This document shows positions 23,938 to 35,794 of a stretch of 64,000 nucleotides of DNA, in pieces. Made by a program: the position numbers and the translations under genes. The first letter of the stretch is position 1. Each line of letters opens with the position of its first letter. The notes under the pieces were generated by a model that had not been told where the DNA came from, ran no database searches, and was given only the letters and a program-made list of their open reading frames with translations. Source of the DNA: Rhizophagus irregularis (Eukaryota > Glomeromycota > Glomeromycetes > Glomerales > Glomeraceae); NCBI RefSeq assembly GCF_026210795.1, contig NC_089456.1, positions 1,428,501-1,492,500 on the forward strand. Reading direction: 5' to 3'.

Positions 23938-26900
23938 TCAATAATGTTCATTATCTACTAAATCATCAAGTTCAAGAATGGATACACGACGCTCGCTTCT
24001 CTTATCCCGAATATAATTTATAGATTGATGCGAGCGACTTATAATGTTAATTGTAAGAGTTATCGCTGAAGAGATTAAAGTAATAATTGGAATAATATCA
24101 TATGTTATCGATCTCCTTTTAAATAAAATCTGAGAGGGAGGGGAAATAATCAAATTAATATTCTAAATATACCAATATAAAAAAAAATCTTTAAAATTTT
24201 AAAATACCTGAATGACAAATTGAGGAATATCTTCAATGAAAATATTTATAAAAGCAATCCAAAATATTATCGATTTAGTAGAATCAGATAATGGAGCTTG
24301 AAAATATTTAAACCCCGCCAGATTTGAATATAAAACACTTAATATATCAATATCAATCCCTGCCAATATTATAAATATGCTAGCAAGTTTATTATTTTCT
24401 GTAAACCACGATAAAAACTCATTTCTCGTATTTTCTTTCGCTATTATTAGAAATGATGATGCCAAATTTAGTCCTATTGGAACAGTATAAAATATTAAAC
24501 TATAAAAATATTATAAAAATTTCTTTTAATTAAAAATAAATAAATAAATAAAAAAAATTAATTATTTTAATATAATATGTATCATACCTTGGAATATATA
24601 ACCTTTTTACATCATTAGCATTATTAATTATAAAAAGAGTATCAATAACAAAATCAAAAATAAAAAAGCTAACTTTAAAAATAACAATATTCTGACCCTA
24701 AAAAAAAAATTTTTTTTTTAAATGTGAAATTTTAATCAAAAAAAAAAAACAAAAAAAATATTATGAAAAAATGTTTTTAATTAATAATACCTTTCTTTCT
24801 CTTTTTTTAGCAAGAAAGTAAAGAATAACTAAAGGTATTGCAATTGAAACTGAAATCAATGATCTTGGTCCATATTCTTCCAGATAATTCGCTAAGCATT
24901 ATTAAATAATAATAATAATAATAATTTTTTTTTAGAACCACGAATTAATTATATTGAAAATTTTATTATTAATAATAATACTTACGAGCAGGATTAAAGC
25001 CATAAGTAAAGTCCAAATTAGTAAGTTGACCATATCCAATGGGAGTCTGATCATTATTTGACATCATGTAATTTATATCTTGTATTACAGAATTAACATC
25101 TTTTTCATGTGGATCTTTAGTTTCCTCAATATTTATATTAATCAAAAGTCTTCCATCATTTGAATTAGGATCCATTTGATTTTTAATACTTCTAAGACGA
25201 CCACGTGATATTTGAACTGCATCAGCTAATTCATCCAATAAAGTATTAACAAAATGTTTTTTTTCATCAATAGTAGAATTTTTAATTATATTTGTCCCTC
25301 TTACAGTTAATCTAAGTAAGGCAGTTGTTGAACTAGTAATAGTATATAAATATCTTTTATCTTCAATTATGAAATTCCAAGTATCTTCTCTTACCCCTAA
25401 TAAAGGTTCTCCATAAATTCTACTTTTAACAAAATTACTATCAATTTTAATAAAATAATTTCCTCCTGATTTACTAAGAGTACTGTTAAGTATATTTACA
25501 ATAACTCTTTTATCATCGTTATCTAATATACATTGGATACCAGAAGTTGATTGACGTAAAATTTTTCTTTCCCCAATTGTTTGAAATATTGATAATCTAC
25601 CACCCGATAGTGTTACTGGTATATAAAAATTAATTGAAGTATTCGTAATACCTGAAGGTATTGTAGAATTAATTTCAGGGAATGTTGACTCTATATTTGT
25701 ATTATAATATCCATTATCATTTGTAAGTTTAGGTATATCAATCGCATTAAATCCCCAAGTATTATTATATTCCATTTGTGCGATCAAGAGAGTGTTATTT
25801 GGTAATACTTCAAGTGCATAATTTGGATTTGTTTGTAAAGGTTGTTCTGAACCTAAAGTATTATATAATGTACCATTTACAGAAAATACGTAAATATATA
25901 ATCTAGAATCCGTACCTACTTTTATACGTTCAGGTAATATATAACCACCAAATAGTAAACTTTTTAACTTCCAAGTTCTAAATTTAAATCTGTTACCAGG
26001 AAAAATAATTTGTGTAATATTTAATGAAATAATTGCTCCGGATGATAAAAATCCAATTTTAAGATTATAATCACTTTGATTATACATTATAGGTAAGGAA
26101 CAAGAATGTCCAACTCCCACATATTCTATACTACAAGATATTGGTTGAGGGATTCTATTTAATAAATTTGCTCGATAAAGGTAAATTTTAGTCGTATCAA
26201 ATTTATTATAACCTATAAATTCTGCAACAATTAGATCTCGTAACATTGAATTTGGTAATGTATCATTTAATTTATAAATAAAAGAGTAACCTTCATCAAT
26301 TGTCGATATTAATGCATTAAGTCCAAAGATTGCACTAGAATCTAATTTAATTAATCCGTTAGACAAAGTTGTAAATTTTCCATCTGATTCTATTTTATAT
26401 TGTTTCCATTCAAAATTATTACTTGCAAGTGGTCTATAACCTATGATAAATCCTTTTTCTTTTTTAACATTGAAACTTATTTGCACACGTGGTAATCTGA
26501 AAATACGAAAATCTTTATATCCAATAACTCCTATAAGTGTCCTATCAAACACTTTACCATCAAAATCAATTAACATTCCCCATCCTTCGACTTTCATATA
26601 ATTTATTGAATTATAATAAACGACGAGAATTTTATCCTTTTCAATCATTTCATACCTTAAATGATCATCTTCTTTTCCCGGTCTAATAGAACAATAATTG
26701 AATAGTTGAACGCCTTCTAATTTAATATCCTTTTCTATGACCGTTCCATTAGGATAAATAATTCTTAAAAAAAGTGTATCATAACTACAATGAACCATTG
26801 CATCAGATCTACTTGTATCATTTCTAACAATTCTTACTGCAATAATATTATCATATGACTTTATTTTTGACACACGAGGTGGTGATTCTAATCCATAATC

Positions 26901-27008
26901 TTTTTCTTCAACATGTAAAAATGGTTTTACTTCTGCTATAGTGTGCAAGGGATAAACGCATAAAACAATTGCAAATAGTACAAACACCTTAAGATAATTG
27001 GATTGCAT
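23938..27008 (-). CDS. Ectodomain multi-pass membrane protein B (905 residues)
   Basis: Five exons, minus strand: 27008-24986, 24891-24791, 24697-24588, 24499-24208, 24129-23938. Exons 2, 3 and 4 are 101, 110 and 292 nt, exactly as in protein A, with the same phases. A signal peptide is clear (hydrophobic residues 5-25 ending near the A of TIA). The ectodomain to about residue 674 aligns with protein A over its whole length (shared WGM/GIIIDFDGK, TFPEIN, EPLLGV, RLTV-GT, ETKD-HEKDVN motifs). The C-terminal spans follow, with FIEDIPQFVIQ in exon 4. The C-terminal tail is longer than in A (SERRVSILELDDLVDNEHY), charged and probably cytoplasmic. It is an intact tandem duplicate. Function unknown; surface sensing or adhesion is possible but not shown. 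Confidence 0.82.
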
Positions 27009-28749
27009 TTTTTTTTTCTTTTTTTAGAAAATTCGGCCAATTAATTATCATGTTATATACTTTTTTAAAAAATAATTTGTATTCCAAATGAGGCTGGTTA
27101 TGTGGCTTAATTATGTTTAGGTTTTTTAAGTAATTATTTATTAGGTAAAAATAAGATAAAAACAAATGTCCCAAACCATCAGAAGTCGGTTCATAATTCC
27201 GATTAATTATCTATAAAAGGAAATTTTGGTGGCAAGGCTATTTAAATTTCATCGGTAAATCAATCATCGATTAATAATCTAAGCCTCAACTAGTTTAATT
27301 TAGATACAAATCATATGCATATACAAAATATGCACATTATTTTCAGAATTTCATATGCCTTCTAAACTTAAAATATGGTCATGTTTATTTGGCCACAACT
27401 GAAAATTTAGCCGCGACCAAAAAATTTAGCCGAGACCAAGTTAGCATACTAGGTAAAAGGTATCTCAAAATAATTCCGCCAATACATTATTAATTAACAG
27501 GAGAATGTTGCCGAAATTTAAACGTCATAATTACGTAAATCACATGATTTACTCGACGATCCCTAACGTGCATTTTTCTTAAATATGATTTGGTGCATCT
27601 GATCTGTGATGGCGCAGTAGGCGCAGCGTACAATACATCAACACTCTTTTGCCATTTCTTATAATGTAAACGTGCCACATTAATTATTATTAATGGTATA
27701 CTTAGACTAATTTTATAGGGAGAAACTCTTGCAAATTTATTGTAAGTATTGAAATTATGATCTTTGAATATTTTTAGTGGAGAAATTATTTATTTTATTT
27801 TATTTATTTTAATTTAGAAGTGTAGTTAACTATTATACAGCTAGGGGCTGCCAAGGCTTAACTACCCTATAGATGAGAATTTGTACTACAACACCCATCC
27901 AAAACGAGATTGAATCAGACCCACCCTTCAAAAAAAAATTTTGAGATGGAAGAGCTAAGGTACAATGAAGAAGAAAAGCGATTTTTCTTTTATTTAATGA
28001 TATAATATGTAAATACATTCAGGTATAGAATGGTGCATTGATAAAGGTCTGTAATTGTTTTTATATGGAGAAATTAGTCATGCTCCGGGGTTGGCAGATA
28101 TATAACTGAGGCCATGGAATGGGCAGAAATGAAAGATTGATCACTCTCAGTAGTATTTAAGGTATTATCTGGTGGAGGAGTTCTTCTAAAAATGTTGTAG
28201 GGTCATTAATTATCAAGTTATCACGTTGAGATATAACATAGCAAAAAAATTTGTTTGTACCGAGTTGTATTCTTCCATACAAATGGAAGTAATCATAACT
28301 AAGTACATTGTCACAATTCCATAGCTTTTGTATAGCTATAGTGAGCTGATGCCAAATTTACATCTGATCTTGTAATCAAATAAGTTAATATATGTTTTAA
28401 GATAATATATTTGAGAGTCACCTGGATTACCCAAGGGTAGACCTTTCATTAATTTGTTTCATTTCTTTGTACGTCAGATCAGATCCAGTTTTTCTTGCAT
28501 TTTTTCAATTTCTATTTTCCGTCAAACAGGAAATATTCGCTCAACCTAGGAAAGCATATTTCGCATGCAGTGGGAGCATGTAGAACTTTTGGTTGTATTT
28601 TGTAATCAAATCGTTCTTGTTGAATTGTACATCTTATTAGGCGATTTTATTGCTCTTTCTGTATCAAAGATTGGTAGATATCAATTTCAAATTTGAATAT
28701 TCTTTGTAGTATAGCTGGACTTTATAAGTTTGGTTTTTTTTGGGTATCA
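27009..28749. other. Non-coding stretch upstream of protein B
   Basis: The promoter of protein B must lie here, but I see no defined motif. Minus-strand frames of about 60 codons (27490-27678, 27833-28018) have no family features. Confidence 0.4.
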
Positions 28750-29015
28750 TGATTTTATTAAGCACAGTAACAGTATAACTGACACCAAAATGGTTAGAAT
28801 GTACTTCTTTAACGTTTTTTTTATTTTTTTGAGTACGAGATGTGAGAAGTTTTTGATTTGTTCTTTATAGAAACAAGAATGTTGTGCTATGTGCTTAACA
28901 TCATGACAGATATATTGGTTGATTTTTTTAGCTTAATATCCATTACAGCACCAATGGTTTCTTGACATAGCATATACCACAGGAATATTACATTCATTGT
29001 AGTTGCAACAGAAAA
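28750..29015 (-). pseudogene. Decayed frame, possibly L7Ae/SBP2-like
   Basis: Minus-strand translation gives CNIPVVYAMSRN (about 28964-29000). After a frameshift, GAVMDIKLKKSTNISVMML follows. The order 'IPVVYAMSR-LG-A...K...ISV' resembles the conserved segment of L7Ae-type RNA-binding domains such as SECIS-binding protein 2 (IPIVFSLSR--LG-A). Stops and frameshifts surround it. The match is short and rests on memory of the family, so this is a weak call. Confidence 0.25.
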
Positions 29016-29097
29016 AAAATCTAGGTAGATTACATGTATATTAGCACTAAACTGGATAAAAATTTTAGTAATTGGTTATTTTCTTTACCAGAATTAT

Positions 29098-29848
29098 ATG
29101 AAGTGCCATACTAATTAAAAGTCTGGGTTTAAACTAGAGATGGCAACAGTCAGTTATGGTTGGTTATGGTCAGTTATAATCAGTTATAGCAGTTTAAATG
29201 GTCAGTTATAGTCAGTTAAAAATTGGTTAAATGGTCAATTAAATGGTCAGTAATATCATTTTACTTAAATAATTGGTTAAATGGTCGGTTAAATGGTTAA
29301 AAATGGTCAGTCAAATGTTAAAATGGTTGGTTAAATGGTGGTTAAACAGTCGGTTAAACAGTTATGATCATAACCATTGCCATCCCTAGTTTAAACCTTG
29401 TATCAAATCCTGGATTTATCTGGGTGAAAATGGATTAATCCATATTTTATTCCAGGAACATCTCATTTAAAGTTATAAGAGAAGTTTTCTAAAATATAAA
29501 CAAAAATCTGATCATATAAATTAGAAACTTCTGTGATATAATCAGCCTAAGGAAAAATACAAGATAAATTAAATCCAGGATAAAATATAGATCAAATCCA
29601 GGATGAAATATGTAATAGAATATGAATTAATCTAGGGTTTGATAATTGGATGTGATGTAATTTTTGGTGAAATTTAAGGAATTAATCCAGGATAAAATGT
29701 GGATCAGATCTAGGAAAAAATATGAAAAGATTCAGAATGAAATATAGGAAAATCTGGAATAAAATATATATTCACTCTAGATAAATCCAGGGGTTGATCC
29801 AGGGTTTAATCCTAGGCTTTTGATCAGTATAAACGTATAGTGCTTCAT
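29098..29848. mobile_element. MITE (outer) with ~45-bp diverged inverted ends
   Basis: Left end ATGAAGTGCCATACTAATTA...AAAAGTCTGGGTTTAAAC; right end, reverse-complemented, reads ATGAAGCACTATA...ATACTGATCAAAAGCC...GGATTAAACCCTGGATCAA. Subterminal AATCCTGGATTTATC-type words recur many times inside (29400-29800). The element is split by the hAT-like insertion at 29135-29388. Exact outer ends are uncertain. Confidence 0.55.
29135..29388. mobile_element. hAT-like 254-bp MITE with 8-bp target duplication
   Basis: Inverted ends TAGAGATGGCAA / TTGCCATCCCTA, flanked by a perfect 8-bp duplication GTTTAAAC (29127-29134 and 29389-29396). TAG-G-ATGGCAA ends plus 8-bp duplication are the signature of the hAT superfamily. 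The interior is a run of GGTCAGTTA/GGTTAAATGG tandem words without coding capacity. Removing it restores a continuous outer element. Confidence 0.85.
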
Positions 29849-30358
29849 AGAATTAATTCTATTTTAAGTGCCATTAGTTTGCTTTTAAGGAGTTGTCATA
29901 ATCTTCTAAAATATTTGGAAATGATATCTTTTGGGAATTGTCAATTAAGAGAGAAGATAAATATGAGATATATTCCAATTAGGTGATTAAAATTGGGTTT
30001 GATGCTTGTAGATTGATATCATTAGTGTGAATGAAAAATTGATTGCTTTTGTAATATTATACAACATACTGCAGTTACATGTATTGCACAATGGTAATTT
30101 GTGGTATAAAAAAAGTAATGGACTTTCACAAGTCAAAGGAGTACCATTGTCCAAATTTCAAAAAATGCAAATTTCACATTTTTCTGAAAAATGGTGGAAA
30201 ATTGTGAAAAATGCTGCAAATTTTATGAAAATTTGGGAATATGCTACATTACACCTCAAATGTAATATTATTGTAACATTTCACAACATTGTTATAACAT
30301 TGTCAATTAAAATCAAATTTTGTCAAATATTCTAATTTTCTGGCAAATGGTACATTTT

Positions 30359-30555
30359 TATAATGGTGTAGTTAGCTGAAAAATTCAGCCGAAGGCGCAG
30401 TAAATTTTCGGCTAACAACACCCAGCCGAAAAAAATTCATGTTGATCTAGAATATTTTATTGAATATCTATTGGTTCAACATCTACTATTTTCGGCTGAA
30501 TATTTTCGTCTAACTACACTTTTTTAAATAATAGTATAGTTAGCCGAAAATATCT
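30359..30555 (+). repeat. Left terminal inverted repeat of the 4.35-kb element
   Basis: It contains two outward GTAGTTAGC motifs (about 30368 and 30534) and matches 34507-34705 in reverse complement with about 80-85% identity by eye. Confidence 0.75.
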
Positions 30556-30777
30556 AACTAGAAGCACAAGAAACACCAATATATAATATTCCAGGAGACC
30601 AAAGCAAACCAGCAAGACAAGGAGGCAACATCAAAATGTGATAATTTTATATATATTTAATATATTTAACTTATTTAATTTATAAAATATATAAAATTTT
30701 ATAATCATTTATACTTTATTAAGCTATAATAAATGTTCAAACAAAATTTATTTTAATTATATTATTATTCAATTTAA

Positions 30778-31591
30778 TCATACCACAAATGCCTTACTTT
30801 CAGTTTGTTTTTCAATCCATAATTTAATAGCATCTCTCGTCAATGCATTAGCAGGTAATTCAGATCTTTTAATAATTTTAGAAACAGCTGATTGTCCAAA
30901 TCCAATTTGTGATTTAGTTAATTCACAAATTTCATCAGCAGCAATTTGTTGTGTAATACCTTTAAAAGAATTTTTACGCTTTTGAAATGCTTCAACAAAT
31001 CCATTTGCTATTATTTGATCCTCTAGTGATACTTTTGTTTCTTTCCATTGTTCAATGGAATCATCATCTTTAATTCCGTTTAACCTTTGTTTTTTATTTG
31101 GTTGAGAGCTTTTTACATATTTTCGTGATATTTATATTTAACTGAGGCTAAACCATAAGAGCACCTAATGGACTCCATGCTCCTATACAACACATTTCCA
31201 TAATTTCAGCAACAAATGGTGCAATATTTCTATATTCTGGTTGCTGATATCTCTTATTATTTGCTTTTGAAAATGCTCTATCTGAATACGAATAATCTTT
31301 TTCAAAGACTTCTAAGACAAGATATTCATCGGCATATGCCATCAACTCTAATATTGTAGATAGACGAAGTTATGTTGATAAAGAGTTTTTGTGAATAAAA
31401 AAATAGGATACTGCATTATATAAGCAATTTCCATCAGCAGTTGTATCAGCACATATATAGCCATTAAATTCATCTGGTAATAACAAACATGTACCTTCAT
31501 CTATAACTATACCCTCAGATATACAAACATCTACATATGAAAGATCACAAAATAAAATTTGAATTTTTTTATGCTTTTGTCCATAAGACAT
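30778..31591 (-). pseudogene. Broken OTU cysteine-protease gene followed by HTH-like block
   Basis: Translation on the minus strand from 31591 reaches ADTTADGNCLYNAVSYF (DGNC codons at 31424-31435). This is the Asp-Gly-Asn-Cys catalytic motif of OTU peptidases, followed by the usual LRL-T-LELM helix. An in-frame TAA at 31370-31372 breaks it, and the frame then runs to a TAG at 31148-31150 just after IGAWSPLGALMV. The histidine half of the domain is not visible. In another frame, about 31130-30778 encodes a block with an HTH-like segment (GITQQIAADEICELT...GQSAVSKIIKR) ending TGA. OTU domains occur in the proteins of several large eukaryotic transposons. An intron between the two blocks cannot be excluded. 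Confidence 0.65.
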
Positions 31592-31905
31592 TATCTCACT
31601 TAAACTTGGTAATTTGGCAATCTAGTTTTAGCTAAAAGTTGTTTAGTGGAAATAGAATCCATAATTAAGTGAAGTATTTCAGTAAATTTAGCAAATTTGA
31701 TAACAAAGAAAAAAAGTTTATTAAAAAAAAAATTATCTTTGATTATATTTAAATCCATTTTATTGAATATTTTCCGTGTCTAGTATAATATAATTTATCC
31801 CCTGATCGATATCATTTACGTGGTTATGCAAGTGATTTATGCCTACTAGACGATCAATTCATATATATTTATTTATGCATTTCCAGTACATATAATAACT
31901 ATAAT

Positions 31906-33882
31906 TTATTTTGTAATATTAATAGTAATGTTTTTACATTTAATAAATTTAAGTTTACTATTGTTAAAAAGTAAGTCATTTTTACGTTTTGAAGGAACTG
32001 TATTTTGGATTTCAGATAGTGGTTTCCTTTCTGTTTCAGATGATATATCAATTTCCTCAGCATTAGAAATTGCTGCTTCATTAAGGTTTTCTTTTGCATT
32101 GGATTTTTTCGCGTTTGAATTTTCTGTTGTATTAAAATTTTCTGGCACATCCTTGTAAATAGAATATACAAAATAATTAATAATATTTAAATAAAATTAT
32201 TTCAATAGTTAATAACAATATAGTCAATATACCTTAGAAACACTTGGGAGGGTTAACTTAGCGATAGTTAGCTTTTGTTTTTCATTCTGTTTTCGATATC
32301 TAATAAGCAAGACAAATTAATAATTTGGTAGCAACATAAAATTAATAAATTAATAGTTACTTACGCATTTAATCCTGCTAAAGATTGATGTAATGTTACG
32401 TTCATTATTGCTTGTGAATCTAATCCCTCGTCATTTAATTTCCAAGCAGTATATTTTCGTAATGAATGATTTACAATTCTTTTATTTGTTTAACATTTTG
32501 CTAAATTTCTTGGTACCTATTGATTGTAAAAAGACGATTAATAGCTCGTTGGAATCGCCTCATCAAGACGAATCGAATGGTGGTAAGCACATCTCTCTGT
32601 GATCAATATTGACGGAGTTACTACTTAAAAACCATTTAATATTTTATAATTTCGGAAATTGATCTAGTGATTGGATTTCGATGTATTTTATACCATTAGA
32701 TTCTTCGCATCAAGACGAATCGAATGGTAGTAAGATCGTCTCTCTAGGATCAATATTGGCAGAGTTATTACACAAAAACCATTAATATTTTTTTAATTTC
32801 GGAAATTAATCTAGTGATTGGATTTCGATGTATTTTATACCATTAGAACCATCTCATCGAGACGAATCTAATGGCGGTAAGATCATCTCTCCATGATTAA
32901 TATTGGAGGAGTTACGATACAATAAAGTTTTAAGTATAATTTTGGCCAAAATTATGTTAATTTTTGGCCGGAATTATGATATACTAATATAAGAAATTTT
33001 TTATATAGTCACATCTTTTTATAATCACCAAATATGGACTGTTCCAAATGTGTGACTATAACGAGAGTTGACTGTATAGGATGTTGATTAGAATTTGTTT
33101 TATGGTAATACCCACCTTGATGAGTTTTATCGTGAATTGTTATAACATTAAATCCACCATCATCTCGTTCTTTAAAATGTTCAGCCATAATATTATGGTA
33201 AGATCCACCTCTCCGTGCTGTACAACATCCAACCCATAAAAAGACCCTTCTTAATAGTCCATCTGGCATATTATTTGACATATCAGGATGTTCAAATATT
33301 TGGATCATTTCTTCATTAGTAAAAGGATCAGCTCCATTATAATCGTCATTATTAATTTCTTCTAATTCAATCATTCTAGCATGTAAAGTATCATGTACAG
33401 ATCTAAACTCATGATCTTCATGTATATATATTAAATGATTCATTAGTTTTAAATATTTCCTGATAGAACCTATTTATAGCACATATCCCATTGTATAAAG
33501 AGTTTGCTTTGTATTCTTTATTCTCCCTTGTTTTTATAACTATTATAAATTCACATAAAAGTAGTGCAATAACCTTTTTATCATAAAGAGTAAGTAAATC
33601 TATAGCAGGTTGTGTATTTTTTACAAATTCGTCAAATCTAGAAAACCATAAACGTGTATTTTGTTGAGTATTTTTAGGTTTTGCAACTGTAGCATACTTT
33701 TGTAAAGTTTCTATACAAGGATGGTTATATGTTTCTTTAAAAGTGGATGATTTTGAAGGTTCTTTGTATATTTCAGAAAGTTGTGCATTTTCTATATGAC
33801 TTAACTTTTCTTTTAGTTCGTCTAAAATAACAGTATTATTTTTTGAAATCAATAATTCAGAAGCTTTCATAAAACTAGCCAT
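31906..33882 (-). pseudogene. Broken Crypton-type tyrosine recombinase (DUF3504-like)
   Basis: Minus strand. 33882-33418 encodes the N-terminal core-binding domain (NTRLWFSRFDEFVKN...YKANSLYNGICAINRFYQE). A frameshift in an AT run near 33430 leads to the catalytic domain, 33443 to about 33079 (LRRVFLWVGCCTARRGG, box-I Arg in ARRGG). About 560 bp of foreign repeat then replaces part of the domain. The frame resumes at about 32515-32365 with NHSLRKY (HxxR box) and TLHQSLAGL. After an intron (32364-32300) it continues with NAYRKQNEK, where Tyr at 32296-32298 is the likely nucleophile. A further intron (about 32230-32152) precedes a polar tail to 31906. A stop in KC-TNKR lies near 32490. The order matches KIAA1958/ZMYM-type Crypton recombinases. 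It is inactive. Confidence 0.75.
32517..33078. mobile_element. Repeat insertion interrupting the recombinase
   Basis: Three ~155-bp tandem units (about 32560-32710, 32705-32860 and 32850-32930, the last partial) each carry the AAGACGAATCGAATGG / TCTAGTGATTGGATTTCGATG motif pair. The right end (33050-33078) reads ...ATAACGAGAGTTGACTG followed by TA, a pogo-like terminus (reverse complement CAGTCAACTCTCGTTAT). The left terminus is not clear. It sits where about 100 recombinase residues should be. Confidence 0.55.
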
Positions 33883-34002
33883 ATTAATATAGAGAAAAGG
33901 AGAAATAAGCTTTTAAAATTAAATTTGGGGCTTTTTATACAATATTAGACTATTAGACTATTAGTAAGCTTTGATTACGTAAATGACAGGAGATAAATCA
34001 AT

Positions 34003-34123
34003 TATATCCTGGCTAATTGGAATAGTAAAATTTTACTTTAAAATCGGAACATGATCGGCCTATCGGCTGATCATTTATCTGATCCTAGTAAAATTTTACT
34101 TATTCCTAATTAGCCAGGATATA
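34003..34123. mobile_element. 121-bp palindromic MITE
   Basis: TATATCCTGGCTAATTGGAA...AGTAAAATTTTACT on the left and its near-perfect reverse complement on the right, with a loop of about 50 bp. TA/TATA borders. It lies inside the 4.35-kb element between the recombinase start and the right end. Confidence 0.7.
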
Positions 34124-34506
34124 AGTAATACTTACTGCGTCTATAATATAATTTTCCGATAGCTATAATTAACCATGCAGATCATTAGAATTGTTAGAAC
34201 TAATTCAAATCAATCAAAAAAAATAAAAACTGGTATTTAACTTTTTAAAAAGAAAACCAAAGAATTTAAAAATTATTTACAAGCAAATATTAAAATTAAA
34301 CATTTTAAAGAAACAATTTTACACCAAACAATACCATTTAATAATTGACGATTCTGTATTACATAAATTAATATTATCAAGAAAAGTATATAATTATTAT
34401 TATTATAATAATTACATAATATTTACCATTAAATAATAATGGTAAATATTGTAATATGAACAATCAGGATTTTCATTACCTGTTACCACTTAAATTATTG
34501 TATTAC

Positions 34507-34705
34507 ATTTGATATTTACGGCTAACTACACTTTTTTAAAATAATAATGTAGTTAGCCGTAAATATCTAGCCAAAAATAGTAGATGTTGAACTAATATAA
34601 TATTCAAAAAATATTCAAGATCAACATGAATTTTTTTCGGCTGGGTGTTGTTAGCCAAAAATTTACTGCGCCTTTGGCTGAATTTTTTGGCTAACTACAC
34701 CATTA
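34507..34705 (-). repeat. Right terminal inverted repeat of the 4.35-kb element
   Basis: Reverse complement of 30359-30555. An internal palindrome at about 34511-34566 (TATTTACGGCTAACTACAC and its mirror) forms a strong hairpin at the inner edge. Confidence 0.75.
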
Positions 34706-35330
34706 TTACATTTTTTATGAAAATTCTATATTTTTTGTCAAATGTTGCATTTTTTTAGCAAATTTCATGTTTTTTTGGTCAAATGTTTCATTTCTGTCAG
34801 AATATTAAGATGTTACATTTTTTTTTGGAAAATACTCAATAATATAGCATTACACTGGAAAATGTAGCATTTCATCAAATTACATTAAAAAACATCCCAA
34901 TTATCACATTTTTTGGAAAATTCCATATTACATTAAATTATACAAAAAAATGTAGCACTATACTAGATTATGCAGCATTGCACCAAAAAATACCACAATT
35001 ACACTGGACAATGTAGCATTACACTAAAAAGTACTACAATTATTATATTTTTTAGAAAATTTTACGTTATGCTGGAAAATGTAACATTATGCTAGAAAAT
35101 GTGGAATTGCGCTAAAAAATATAAAAAAATACTACAATTACACTGGATAATGTAGTATTACACTTAATTACATTAAAATTGTCAAAAATTATTTGCAAAA
35201 ATCACAAACATGATTAAATTTATAATATTTATATAATATTTATATTTAACATTAAATACATTGTTAATATTAACAATGTATGTGTTATGATGTGTTGTTT
35301 AATTTAATACTAAACCTTATTACTGAAGAC
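34706..35330. repeat. Decayed tandem words (GTAGCATTACACTGGAAAAT type)
   Basis: From about 34730 to 35180, words such as ATGTAGCATTACACT, ACTACAATTACACTGG and TTTTTTGGAAAAT recur irregularly. Similar words lie left of the 4.35-kb element (about 30160-30310), so that element probably inserted into this older repeat. Confidence 0.5.
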
Positions 35331-35574
35331 TCCTTTTTTTGTCACTATAAACAGGCAGAGGGAGCAGCAATGGCTCTCCTTCTATAGGTACTTTATAGTA
35401 CAGAAAAGGGGCTTTTTGTAACATTATTAGATAGATATATATATATGTATATATATAGGTATCTATCATTAAATTAAAAAAATAGTTTTGAAAAAAAGTC
35501 CCCTATTTATATATTATGTGTATCACGTGATATTACTTAATAATTACTACAGCTTCAGCTGCAAAAAAATTAAG

Positions 35575-35790
35575 CTTTTTCAGTAAAAGTTTAATTTTTT
35601 TTTTCTTACAACTCTCAATTTTCTTTCTTTCACCCTCTTTCTTTCACCTTTCCCTTTCACCTTTTCCCTTTCCTCTTTCTCTTACCTTCCCTCTTTTTCT
35701 TTTCTCTCTTTTTCTCCTCTTCTCTTCCCTTCTTTCTTCACCTTCCCTTTTACCTTCGCCTTTCACTTTTCCCTTTTCTTTCCAAAATCT
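35575..35790. repeat. ~215-bp polypyrimidine tract
   Basis: Almost uninterrupted C/T on the plus strand (CTTTCACCTTTCCCTTTCAC and similar). Such mirror-like pyrimidine runs can form triplex DNA or act as promoter elements. It lies directly upstream of the tandem array below. Confidence 0.8.
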
Positions 35791-35794
35791 TCTA

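Larger units (their letters stand above)
30359..34705. mobile_element. ~4.35-kb element with ~190-bp inverted ends, Crypton-like and OTU gene relics
   Basis: The left end (30359-30555) and right end (34507-34705) are inverted copies about 190 bp long. They carry GGTGTAGTTAGC at the tip, then TCAGCC-AAGGCGCAGTAAAT, GGCTAACAACACCCAGCC and TTCAACATCTACTATTT. At the inner edge is a second GTAGTTAGCCG motif facing its partner across a short AT spacer. Inside, all coding remains are on the minus strand: tyrosine recombinase pieces (31906-33882) and an OTU/HTH gene (30778-31591). The target duplication is ambiguous (TAAT/ATTA-like). Cryptons usually lack TIRs, so either this is a TIR-bearing relative or the recombinase sits inside another element. 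Confidence 0.7.

Noticed and set aside
30027-30335. A 102-codon plus-strand frame
   Set aside because: Built of repeated low-complexity words that also occur to the right of the 4.35-kb element; it has no protein-family features.
31928-32158. Plus-strand 76-codon frame
   Set aside because: Antisense of the polar tail of the recombinase relic.
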